Shown here piece by piece: positions 24,785 through 31,912 of a stretch of DNA of 64,000 nt (position 1 is the first letter of the stretch; each line of letters begins with the position of its first letter). The stretch is from Sphingomonas colocasiae. GTDB taxonomy: Bacteria > Pseudomonadota > Alphaproteobacteria > Sphingomonadales > Sphingomonadaceae. The notes below the pieces were generated by a model. The model saw only the letters and a list, made by a program, of their open reading frames with translations, searched no databases and was not told the DNA's origin. Position numbers and translations under genes: made by a program. The stretch is from the NCBI RefSeq assembly GCF_019880585.1, contig NZ_JAINVV010000008.1, positions 62,001 to 126,000 on the forward strand. Reading direction: 5' to 3'.

Positions 24785-25096
24785 ATGGAACGACAGGACA
24801 GAGACGTATCGCTACCGGATCAGATGCAGGGGCGCTGGGTGGATGTCGATGATGCATCTTCCGAGTTGGTTGTCGTAGGCAGCGAGGTTACCTGCTTCGG
24901 TCAAGAAATCGTCTATGACTACAAACTAGTAGGTACAGACAATGGTGCCCTTACTGTTAGCTTGAAGATAGATGATGAAGCACGGGAAGATGAATTTCAG
25001 CGTTCTAACGTAACGGAATTGGTGATTACGCCTGAGGGCGATTTTCATGCCTACAATACTCAGTTCGCAAGCCAGTTCATAAAAGCGGACGGTTGA
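24785..25096 (+). CDS. Small hypothetical protein
   Basis: 103 residues from ATG 24785, with AGAGGA seven bases upstream; an in-frame start at 24767 lacks a ribosome site. It is acidic and beta-rich, beginning MERQDRDVSLPDQMQGRW with GRWVDVDD and VVVGSEVTCFGQEIVYDYKLV. The pattern resembles small lipocalin-like or META-like folds that open with a GxW motif. It has no signal peptide. Function unknown. Confidence 0.6.
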   Translation: MERQDRDVSLPDQMQGRWVDVDDASSELVVVGSEVTCFGQEIVYDYKLVGTDNGALTVSLKIDDEAREDEFQRSNVTELVITPEGDFHAYNTQFASQFIKADG

Positions 25097-25226
25097 TACG
25101 CGAATTTGGACGACAGCTTCCCACCCATTAATGGCCGTCGATCCAATCCTTTCACGGCGACGCGTCACCACCCTACGAATATCCAGACCAGCACGTATAC
25201 GCCGCCCAGTGCGACCAGCACTCGGC

Positions 25227-25904
25227 TCATGTCGCCAGCATCGCCACGGCACGGCGAACCTGCTCGGGATACCAGAGGCCGCCGCTCGGCGACGGCACGC
25301 CACGCCGATTAAGCGCCGCCGCGACGGCGCGAGCGCCAACCACGCCCTCGGCCGCGAGCTGATCCAGAAGCGGTGCGACGGCTAGGGCGCGCTCGACCGC
25401 CTCGCGGCGCCGGGCCCTGCCGCTATTCGCCGCCCCGACACGGCACAGGTCCCGCAAATGCGCCGCCCCATTGGGATTGCCCAACTTAACGCCCCTAGCC
25501 TTCGCCGCCGCAAGCGCGGCCTTGGTCCTCTGGCTGATCATCTCGCGCTCGTGCTCGGCCATCGCGGCCATCAGGTGCAGGGTCAGGCGGTTGGCGTAGG
25601 GCATGTCGCACGCGACGAACTCGACGCCGCCGTCCATCAGGTTCGCGATAAAAGCGACGTTGCGGGCAAGCCGGTCCAGCTTAGCGATAACCAGCGTCGC
25701 GCGGTGCAGGCGGCACGCGGCAAGCGCGGCCTCCAACTGCGGGCGATCGGTCTTCTTGCCCGACTCAACCTCGACAAACTCGGCGACGACGCGATGCCCG
25801 CCGCTGGCGGCGAAGCCCTCCACGGCGGAGCGCTGCGCCTCCATGCCAAGCCCGGTCATGCCCTGCTTGGCTGTGGAGACGCGCAGATAGGTCACGATCT
25901 GCAT
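25227..25904 (-). CDS. Serine recombinase (resolvase/invertase family)
   Basis: 225 residues from ATG 25904. The resolvase catalytic domain has the nucleophile serine in YLRVSTAKQ, then GLGMEAQR, the arginine cluster in AKLDRLARN, the MPYANRLTLHLMAAMAEHE segment and the end-helix RTKAALAAAKARGVKLGNP. A C-terminal recombinase-type region ends RRGVPSPSGGLWYPEQV, a helix-turn-helix with the usual R(R)GV.(T/S)..G..W pattern. It could resolve multimers or invert or excise DNA in the element. It sits 11 bp after the 209-residue gene, in the same orientation, so the two form an operon. Confidence 0.85.
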   Translation of the reverse strand: MQIVTYLRVSTAKQGMTGLGMEAQRSAVEGFAASGGHRVVAEFVEVESGKKTDRPQLEAALAACRLHRATLVIAKLDRLARNVAFIANLMDGGVEFVACDMPYANRLTLHLMAAMAEHEREMISQRTKAALAAAKARGVKLGNPNGAAHLRDLCRVGAANSGRARRREAVERALAVAPLLDQLAAEGVVGARAVAAALNRRGVPSPSGGLWYPEQVRRAVAMLAT

Positions 25905-25915
25905 GGCGCCCTGCC

Positions 25916-26545
25916 CTACGCCGCCACGTCAGCGACGACGGGCTCGGAGGCCTCCGCCAGGAAGCCGGAGCGGATCGCGCCAGCCACATAGCCTTGGCAC
26001 CAGCTCTTGTCCGAGGGACGCGCCTTGGCGTTCGAGAAGGTGGTCGCGCCCATCAGACCGATCAGCTCGCCACGGGCGACAGTGCCGCGCTCTGCGACGA
26101 GCGCGACGATCGCCGCGACCACCGTGCCCGGATTCGGCGCTATGTCGCCAACGCGAACGAGTTGAGCGTTCACCTCGCGCCCACGACCGCGATAGCCCGA
26201 CGCCTTGCGACGCGCGGACAGCGCTTGGAACGCGGCCTCGTCCTGCGCGGACCATGTTGGCGACGCTACGACGATAGGCGCCGCCTCGGCAGCGATTGGA
26301 GCGGCTGGAGCGGGCTCCGAGCCCGACGTGGGCTCCTTTATATCGGCGTGCGCGGCCAGCTCGACCACGGACGCCTCGCCATCGTCGCCCGCGCCTGCGG
26401 CCGGGAAGCTGTCCTCCAGCGCCCCGCCCTCTGGCGACGCCCCCGTCTCGGCCTTCTCCAGCGCCTTGCGCTGCAACAGCTTGGCGCTGGCGCCGGTCCG
26501 GGTGGAGAGGGTTTTGCGCTCGGCGGCGCCCGTCGTCTTGCTCAT
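25916..26545 (-). CDS. Hypothetical protein cotranscribed with the serine recombinase
   Basis: 209 residues from ATG 26545. The N-terminal half (1-105) is low-complexity, rich in Ala, Pro, Glu and Ser, and probably disordered. The C-terminal half (about 110-195) looks globular and helical: GYRGRGREVNAQLVRVGDI, VAAIVALVAERGTVARGELIGLM and a WCQGYVAGAIRSGFL segment that resembles a winged-helix end. This suggests a DNA-binding protein. It stands directly upstream of the recombinase and directly downstream of a duplicated AT-rich module. Confidence 0.55.
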   Translation of the reverse strand: MSKTTGAAERKTLSTRTGASAKLLQRKALEKAETGASPEGGALEDSFPAAGAGDDGEASVVELAAHADIKEPTSGSEPAPAAPIAAEAAPIVVASPTWSAQDEAAFQALSARRKASGYRGRGREVNAQLVRVGDIAPNPGTVVAAIVALVAERGTVARGELIGLMGATTFSNAKARPSDKSWCQGYVAGAIRSGFLAEASEPVVADVAA

Positions 26546-26546
26546 A

Positions 26547-26755
26547 GTCTTTGCTCCAAGAAAGTCTCGTTCTGGGAGCCTTTCGATGCCCGGAGAGCAG
26601 AGAATGGCAAGTGACGGCGGACGTTATTTTTGGTAGTTTTCCGCCATTTTTGGCCCTCCCGGCATGGTACCTTGCCGGGGCATACCCGCCGGACTCCCCC
26701 GCGCCCTCGGTTACCGGGATCGGAAATTCTCGAAGAAATTTTTTCGATTTTCGAG
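26547..26755. repeat. Duplicated AT-rich module, copy A
   Basis: It shares an ordered set of blocks with 26801-26992: AGTCTTT followed by AAAGTCTCGTT, then GTGA, TATTTTTGG / TATTTTGG, TTTTCCGCCATTTTT / TTTTCGCTATTTTTT, a GC-rich block, and a final TTTTTCGATTTTCGAG / TTTTTCGATTTTTTTCGA. It fills the leader of the 209-residue gene on the minus strand, so it may be regulatory. Confidence 0.5.
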
Positions 26756-26800
26756 TCACAAACTCAAGCTGGCGATGGTCCTTGAATAGGCGCTGACGGC

Positions 26801-26992
26801 TAGTCTTTCCTGCAAAAGTCTCGTTTGGAGGCAACTCGATTGCATCCTCGCAGACGCTGGCGAGTGATCGAAACGCCTATTTTGGCAGATTTTCGCTATT
26901 TTTTGCACGGTCCCGGGCGGAGGTTTCTCCACCGGGGGAGCCGGCGGCCTCAGCCACTGCGATCGAGGATTTTTCGATTTTTTTCGAATTTG
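26801..26992. repeat. Duplicated AT-rich module, copy B
   Basis: Counterpart of 26547-26755. Its right two thirds overlap the last 39 or so codons of the protein ending at 26877, including the KKIEKSS region. The duplication therefore spans a coding end and non-coding DNA. Confidence 0.5.
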
Positions 26993-27689
26993 CGAGGCCG
27001 ACGACTGGCAGAGTCGCTGCCGCCTTCTCTTCGGCTTCGATCAGCAGCCTCAGTTCGGTTAAGGGGATTTGCACGATCTTCTCCGATCCGCGCTCCGACG
27101 TCAGCTTTATGTCGAAAAAGCCAAGCGGGTTGCGGGCCGCTTGAGCGATAAACGCGTTGATCTCTTCCTGCGGAAAATCCATCGCCACGTATTCCGTGTA
27201 TGTGCAGGTATAATTGGAGATCACCGGATTTGGCACAGACCCGCACTCTCGCCCGGAGCCCTTTTGCAGGTAGACCTCACGCTCGACCAGCGCTCCGCCA
27301 ATAATAAGATTCGCTTTCGTAAACCGCTCTGACCCGGCGCTCAGATTGCTGGTCACCTCCACGTCACCTATGCTTGTCGCCGTCCGACTGTATTCCAGCG
27401 CCAGGACCAGAATGGTGAGCCGCTCGTTGGGCTTTGCCTTAAGCCGCTTCGTCTCGAACCAGCTCTTGTATTGCACAAAAGGCCCGGCATCACCCTCGGC
27501 TTCCTCGGAGCGTGCGCAGCCCACGGTGTTCGACTTTATGGCGTCGTCCAATGCCCCGAAGCCTTTTACCTCGATGCATTTGGCGTATCGGGCCTCCTTC
27601 AAGGGCTTTCGCTTCGCGAGCGCTGGCTGTTGCGCCAGCAATCCAAACGCCAGTACGGCTGTCGCTACAGCAAATTTGTAAGTCGGCAT
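26877..27689 (-). CDS. Secreted hypothetical protein
   Basis: 270 residues from ATG 27689; the open frame runs 90 codons further upstream through a large palindrome and looks non-coding there. Residues 1-25 are a Sec signal peptide ending in PALA. The mature protein has paired cysteines (AKCIEVKG, VGCARSEE, GRECGSVP, NYTCTYTEY) and a beta-rich middle (ERLTILVLALEYSRTATSIG). It is probably periplasmic. The C-terminal tail (KKIEKSSIAVAEAAG onward) is encoded by the duplicated module, so it may have been acquired by fusion. No family recognised. Confidence 0.65.
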   Translation of the reverse strand: MPTYKFAVATAVLAFGLLAQQPALAKRKPLKEARYAKCIEVKGFGALDDAIKSNTVGCARSEEAEGDAGPFVQYKSWFETKRLKAKPNERLTILVLALEYSRTATSIGDVEVTSNLSAGSERFTKANLIIGGALVEREVYLQKGSGRECGSVPNPVISNYTCTYTEYVAMDFPQEEINAFIAQAARNPLGFFDIKLTSERGSEKIVQIPLTELRLLIEAEEKAAATLPVVGLANSKKIEKSSIAVAEAAGSPGGETSARDRAKNSENLPK

Positions 27690-27738
27690 CGTTGTCGCCC
27701 CTATGTTCCTCTCGGGGCGACGGCCGAAGCCGGATGTT

Positions 27739-27852
27739 GGAAACCCGCTGAACCAACGAGCGCATGCGCCTTTACCGGCAAGCCGGCTGGACATGCGCGC
27801 ATGCCACCCGGCCTCCGAAGATCGGTGACCGGCTGGTTCAGAAGGGGTTTCC
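27739..27852. repeat. Long imperfect palindrome upstream of the secreted-protein gene
   Basis: Outer arms GGAAACCC-GCT-GAACCA (27739-27755) and TGGTTC-AGAAG-GGGTTTCC (27834-27852) pair over 14 bp with a small internal bulge. The enclosed 78 nt contain further dyads (GCGCATGC copies and CCGGC-aa-GCCGG). The whole can form a branched hairpin or cruciform. It occupies most of the 318-bp gap 27690-28007, about 50 bp upstream of the minus-strand gene. Confidence 0.7.
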
Positions 27853-28007
27853 ACGCCCCGCCCCCGAGTGTCGCGGAGGCGGCATCTGTTTACGCGCGGC
27901 TTTGGGCGGGTGGCAAGTGATGGCAAACCGACAATGTTTTGCGGATCGGCGCCCCTCACGGAACGGTCAGGTTCTGCGGTCTGTTAGACGATTGATCGGA
28001 GCGAGAT

Positions 28008-28205
28008 ATGGCAAGGAAAGTATATAGCGAGCCCAGTAAGGTTGAGGCTCAAGCGGATGGGATCCACGTCGAGGGGCCTGATGCGGTCGAAGTAACGTTG
28101 ACGCCACAAGCCGCACTGGAAACCGCCAAGCGGCTGGGTAATGCCGCCGTGGACATGCTCGTCGGCAATCCGGACAGTCCGCCGAAGGGCAACAACGAGC
28201 CCTGA
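28008..28205 (+). CDS. Small hypothetical protein
   Basis: 65 residues from ATG 28008, with GGAGCGAG as ribosome site. It is a compact small protein beginning MARKVYSEPSKVEA, with a central VEVTLTPQAALETAKRL helix and an acidic Pro/Asn tail. It looks like a genuine short accessory protein. I cannot name its family with certainty. Confidence 0.6.
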   Translation: MARKVYSEPSKVEAQADGIHVEGPDAVEVTLTPQAALETAKRLGNAAVDMLVGNPDSPPKGNNEP

Positions 28206-28260
28206 GGACCAGCGTAGCGACGGCTGCGATCGGGGCAGCGAGCCTCGGCACTGCGCTCCC

Positions 28261-28369
28261 GCGTACGTTGCAACGTTAGCACCGACCCTCGAAACCCATT
28301 TATATTCGATACAAAACCAACCTCTCGCGTATAAATTCGAGGGACTGTTTTATTGTACGACCGTTGCAG
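28261..28369. repeat. About 110-bp structured repeat, copy 1
   Basis: Closely related to 30905-31014. Shared blocks are GCGTACG-TGCAACGTTA, TCGAAACCCATT, TATATTCGA, CTCTCGCG-TATAAATTCGAGGG, TGTTTTA and CGTTGCAG. The outer ends are inverted (TTGCAACG and CCGTTGCAG). Inside, CCCTCGAA and TTCGAGGG form a dyad. No gene lies in it. The rest of the gap to 28739 (about 370 bp) holds only unsupported short frames. Confidence 0.75.
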
Positions 28370-28739
28370 TCCCGCCGGGAACACGCTTGATTACGGGGGA
28401 TCGTTCCGCCATCCATTTCTGGAGAACGCCGATCGCGATCGCAAGCTGGCGGGCTTCCTTTGAACCGCCATTGTGAATGATGCCGATCACCCCGCCGTGC
28501 ACTTCTGCGATGGGCCGCCGGACATCCCCTGAGCCAGTTCCTGACTTACCTCTACCATCTGGACGCTGCTCTTGACCCGGAGCGAGGTGACCGAACCGCC
28601 GCGCACGTTCATTTTCGCCCGGGCCGAAACCGGGATAGCCGAACGCCGTCACCGCAGCGCCGAGGGCATCGGCTGCGCGGCGGTTTTGAGCTCTAAGCAT
28701 CTCCTAACACAAACGCCCTCAAACCTTCCCAAGGCATTC

Positions 28740-29372
28740 TCAGGAAAAATAGCGGCTGATCGCGGGAAGGTGATCCCCGTCGAACTGGATGAGTGAGTCC
28801 CCGTCGGGCATCAGCATCGCGGGCGTCTGAAAGCCACGAAACTCAGGATAAGTGGCGGTGAGCGCCCTGCTGATGTGGGTGATGCGCGTCAGGTTTATCG
28901 AATAAAGCTCATCGCTGTTTTTTAGAGCCTTGACACTCCCGCTTTTAACTACATTGGCCGGCGGGGCACCCCGATATCCTAACGCCATATACCGTTTGAA
29001 ATACTCGAACGCAGCTGACTTATCGAGTTCAGCCTCCCAATAAAATTGGGCCACTTCGCCAGACTCCTCGGGTTTGAGCGTCACGGGTATGTAGCGTATC
29101 TCAAGATTGGCCACGGCACCGGGATGACGTTTCAAGAGTGCCTGAGAGTACGGGCAGCGGCTACTGCAAAGGACATAGATTGGCCGCCCATGGCCAACCG
29201 ACGCCTTGGTGATCTTATCTATAACGCGCAGGGGATGCAGGGCCGTTTGACCGCTGATCACGCGCGCGCCGTTGTTTTGGCGAAAATGGCCTGCGGCTTG
29301 CGCGGCGGCAGGAATAACACGCCCCGCAACCAGCAATGCAGCAGATGTGGCAAGCATTTCTCTTCGGTTCAT
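28740..29372 (-). CDS. Exported thioredoxin-fold protein with a single active-site cysteine
   Basis: 210 residues from ATG 29372; an upstream extension lacks support. The N-terminus MNRREMLATSAALLVAG has paired arginines and a hydrophobic core, a Tat- or Sec-type signal. The domain resembles DsbC/DsbG/TrbB-like thioredoxin folds: a strand (RPIYVLCSSRCPYS), IRYIPVTLK, a helical insertion, and the cis-Pro-type segment GFQTPAMLMPDG. The canonical CxxC reads CPYS, so the resolving Cys is missing, although an earlier Cys four residues upstream could pair (CSSRC). It may be a monothiol isomerase-like or purely structural protein. It lies 25 bp after the lipoprotein gene, same strand. Confidence 0.65.
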   Translation of the reverse strand: MNRREMLATSAALLVAGRVIPAAAQAAGHFRQNNGARVISGQTALHPLRVIDKITKASVGHGRPIYVLCSSRCPYSQALLKRHPGAVANLEIRYIPVTLKPEESGEVAQFYWEAELDKSAAFEYFKRYMALGYRGAPPANVVKSGSVKALKNSDELYSINLTRITHISRALTATYPEFRGFQTPAMLMPDGDSLIQFDGDHLPAISRYFS

Positions 29373-29397
29373 GATGAGATCCTTGCTTTGCTTAAAA

Positions 29398-30330
29398 CTA
29401 AAGCTCGGGCGTTGCCCGTTGGTCGGCCTGACGGATCGTCTCGGCGTCACGGGCGGCCTTCATCGATTGCGCCTCCGCATTCGCGATCTCGTCCTGCTGC
29501 GCCCCATAGGTCGGATTGAACAGGAAGGAGGTGAAATCGCCCGCGAGACCCGCACCCACGTTGTTCGAGATGCTGAACGCAACCGTATCACCACAACCCG
29601 CCCGCACGGCCTCCTTGAGCACAAAGGAGTCGCTGTAGCTCAGCGTCCCTTGATTGATCGCTCGAAGGCATCGCGAATATGGGGGCACGTTAGGGACGAG
29701 CCGTTGCCCGTCTACGGATTTGAGGCTCACCGTTCCATCGAACGGGCCGTATTTGGCGGCCATATCCGCCGCGATCTTGTCTTTCAGCGGTGCATGCTCG
29801 GGGCGGTAGTAGACGACCCGCCATACGCCGACGACCTTCTCGTCATTCTTCGCACCCGACAGAAACACATCAATCGTTTCATAGGGTCGTCCGTCCTGCG
29901 GCTTGAATAGCATTTTAAGGCCGTAGGTTGAGCCGTTAAGCGCGACATAGGGATTCTTGTTCTCGTTGTTATTTGCGGTGAACTGCGCCTCGGGATAGCG
30001 GCAAGCCAGCCCGCCCACCGCGTCCGGCAACGATCCACCCAAGGCCACACCGAGTATATCGGGGCGGCCATTGGTGTTCGGTTGAACAGGACAGGCGACC
30101 CCGAACGCATCGGTGATGCTCTTGCCCGTCCACAAATCTCCCGGCCCGATCCGGTTGGCGTCGATGGTGGCGGGTGATGCAGGGCGCGCTGCTGGAGAAG
30201 CGGCGGCGTTGCTCGCCGATGCGCCTTGTGTGCTATTATCTGGGGAAGTTTCATTCTCGGAAGACCCGCAGCCGGACAATGCAGTCAGGCAGAGAAGTGC
30301 CGTCACGGCCGCGTGAACGCGGTAGCTCAT
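29398..30330 (-). CDS. Hypothetical lipoprotein
   Basis: 310 residues from ATG 30330. A short signal with the lipobox ALSGC (Cys21) is followed by a disordered Ser/Ala/Pro/Asn linker (22-55) and a soluble domain. Cysteine-bearing segments include GVACPVQP, GLACRYPE, SRCLRAIN and RAGCGDTV. The central part, with YETIDVFLSG and VVGVWRVVYYRPE, is beta-rich. I recognise no family. It probably shares an operon with the thioredoxin-fold gene, so the pair may work on an envelope substrate with disulphides. Confidence 0.6.
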   Translation of the reverse strand: MSYRVHAAVTALLCLTALSGCGSSENETSPDNSTQGASASNAAASPAARPASPATIDANRIGPGDLWTGKSITDAFGVACPVQPNTNGRPDILGVALGGSLPDAVGGLACRYPEAQFTANNNENKNPYVALNGSTYGLKMLFKPQDGRPYETIDVFLSGAKNDEKVVGVWRVVYYRPEHAPLKDKIAADMAAKYGPFDGTVSLKSVDGQRLVPNVPPYSRCLRAINQGTLSYSDSFVLKEAVRAGCGDTVAFSISNNVGAGLAGDFTSFLFNPTYGAQQDEIANAEAQSMKAARDAETIRQADQRATPEL

Positions 30331-30469
30331 AATTATTCCCCTTTACCTTCAGCCCACCAAATGTGAGCCGCCCCAGCCGAACGACGCTGATAAATGGAAT
30401 TAGCGACGAATGGAATCTGAATTCCAGCGATCGTTGCGAGCACCTCCGCGTGGGTCCGATGAGCAAGGC

Positions 30470-30585
30470 CACCCCAATCAGCCCAAGGATACGGGCGGCG
30501 TTATAAGCCTTATCCGCAAGCATGATGGTGTGCGGCCAAGTTGGTCGAGCAGGTTGTCCGCGGCCGTGGTGCGTCTGTCCTAAGG
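30470..30585 (-). pseudogene. IS5-family transposase remnant, frameshifted
   Basis: In one minus-strand frame the segment reads TTAADNLLDQLGRT. After a frame change it continues IMLADKAYNAARILGLIG. Together these match the catalytic-core pattern LLDQL..RTIMLADKAYDADRI of IS5/IS427-group DDE transposases. Only about 40 residues remain, the frame is broken, and no terminal repeats are visible, so it is dead. Confidence 0.6.
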
Positions 30586-30610
30586 ATACGCGGCACCGAC
30601 CGCTCGCACC

Positions 30611-30871
30611 TCACTCGATCAAATCCAGGACGGTCGCGCCTTTCGCTTCCAACTCCGCAGCGATCTGCGCTTTACTCTTCGATTGCAACATATTGCATAC
30701 TGAGCAGCGCCAAGTGATCGTCTGCAGGAGCTTGAAATTGAAAATCTGCTGACCGTCGCAATCAGGCGTACCGCAAGGAAGCCTGAGCGTGTTCTTGAGT
30801 GAGGGATGCACCATCTCCGCTACATAGCGAACCGACAACGCAAGCGCCATCGCTCGCGCACTGAGCAGCAT
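30611..30871 (-). CDS. Small zinc-ribbon-like protein
   Basis: 86 residues from ATG 30871. The middle has CGTPDC and, 18 residues on, CSVC (CX4C and CX2C), a probable four-cysteine zinc site. The C-terminal helix KSKAQIAAELEAKGATVLDLIE is acidic. It could be a small DNA- or protein-binding factor. No family recognised. It lies between the IS remnant and the second 110-bp repeat. Confidence 0.5.
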   Translation of the reverse strand: MLLSARAMALALSVRYVAEMVHPSLKNTLRLPCGTPDCDGQQIFNFKLLQTITWRCSVCNMLQSKSKAQIAAELEAKGATVLDLIE

Positions 30872-30904
30872 CTGCGACCGGCCTCGGGTTGCAGGGGGCA
30901 AGCC

Positions 30905-31014
30905 GCGTACGCTGCAACGTTATAACCGGGTGTCGAAACCCATTGTATATTCGACACCCATCATGGCTCTCGCGGTATAAATTCGAGGGGGTGTTTTAAC
31001 GTACCAACGTTGCA
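30905..31014. repeat. About 110-bp structured repeat, copy 2
   Basis: Partner of 28261-28369 in direct orientation, 2.64 kb away. The ends carry CTGCAACGTT (left) and its inverse AACGTTGCAG (right), so each copy is itself a loose palindrome. The following 388 bp to 31402 contain no convincing gene. Confidence 0.75.
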
Positions 31015-31402
31015 GGGGACCGCGACCTTCCCTCGCGCGGTTTTCCACCCGGCTTCAAATTGCACCTTCGCTCGACAGGATTTGCAAAATGGTTGGCAGA
31101 GCGGGCCGCCCGCAATAAGATTAGATCGCGTCGGACGACGACTATGGACGGAGCCGGCTTGGAATCTAGCTCCGGTGCCCCCCTTCGTCGTCGACCGACG
31201 CGACCTGCCTGCGCGCTATGGACCTGCGCAGGCCTGCCAAAACCCGAACGGGTTCGGGCAATGCGCACATTGTAGAACAATGGTTCCCCGTCGCAAGATA
31301 GGCCAGCGCGAAGAGATAGCGGAGCGCGAAGATTGGCCGTTTCCAACCATTGGTCTCGCAGTATCGTCGCGCTGCTTGGCGCCGAGGATCTACGATCGGC
31401 GC

Positions 31403-31735
31403 CTAATCCGCGATCATCGTCAGCCGCGCCATAAACCGAACGCCCTTGGCGTCACGCGAGCTGCCCTGCGCCAAGCAGACGCCGTCCTTCACAACGCCCT
31501 CCAACTGCACGCGCAGGTCGTTGTAGCCTAGCGCGGTCACCACGCCGGGCACGTGCCGATGCTGGGTGGTCAGCAGGTCTGCAGAAAACATGTCGCCCTG
31601 CTGCTTGTAGCTGCCCACGTAGGCCATGCCGCTGTCGCCGCCGCGCAGGCGGCCCTCGCGCAGGTCGAGGACGCCGTAGTCAGTGCCGTGGGGCGTCTCG
31701 AAGGCGATTTTGTATAGTCCGTTGGGTAGGGGCAT
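31403..31735 (-). CDS. GrlR-like small regulator
   Basis: 110 residues from ATG 31735. The pattern NGLYKIAFETPHGTDYGVL, LRGGDSGMAYVGSY and a later QLEGVV segment matches the GrlR-like fold, a small lipocalin-like beta-barrel first known as the negative regulator in the enteropathogen type III secretion locus. No type III genes are here, so it is a stand-alone member. It is divergent from the STAND gene with a 177-bp gap, which makes it a possible but unproven regulator of that gene. Confidence 0.7.
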   Translation of the reverse strand: MPLPNGLYKIAFETPHGTDYGVLDLREGRLRGGDSGMAYVGSYKQQGDMFSADLLTTQHRHVPGVVTALGYNDLRVQLEGVVKDGVCLAQGSSRDAKGVRFMARLTMIAD

Positions 31736-31912
31736 GGTGGCGGCCTCCGAAGAATAATGACGGCTTCGATAGCAGCCAAATGAAAAGCGGACCAACCCTC
31801 CCGGCTTGCGCAGTCACGAGGGACGCCAACCGATGCAGATTAAGCGCATACACTATTGTGATCGGGCTCCAAGCGCGTCAAAACGTGACGCGCGTTCGAC
31901 AGGAGGGGAAAT

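Noticed and set aside
27739-27852. Integron attC site
   Set aside because: The arms do not end in the GTTRRRY/RYYYAAC core and no integron integrase is present.
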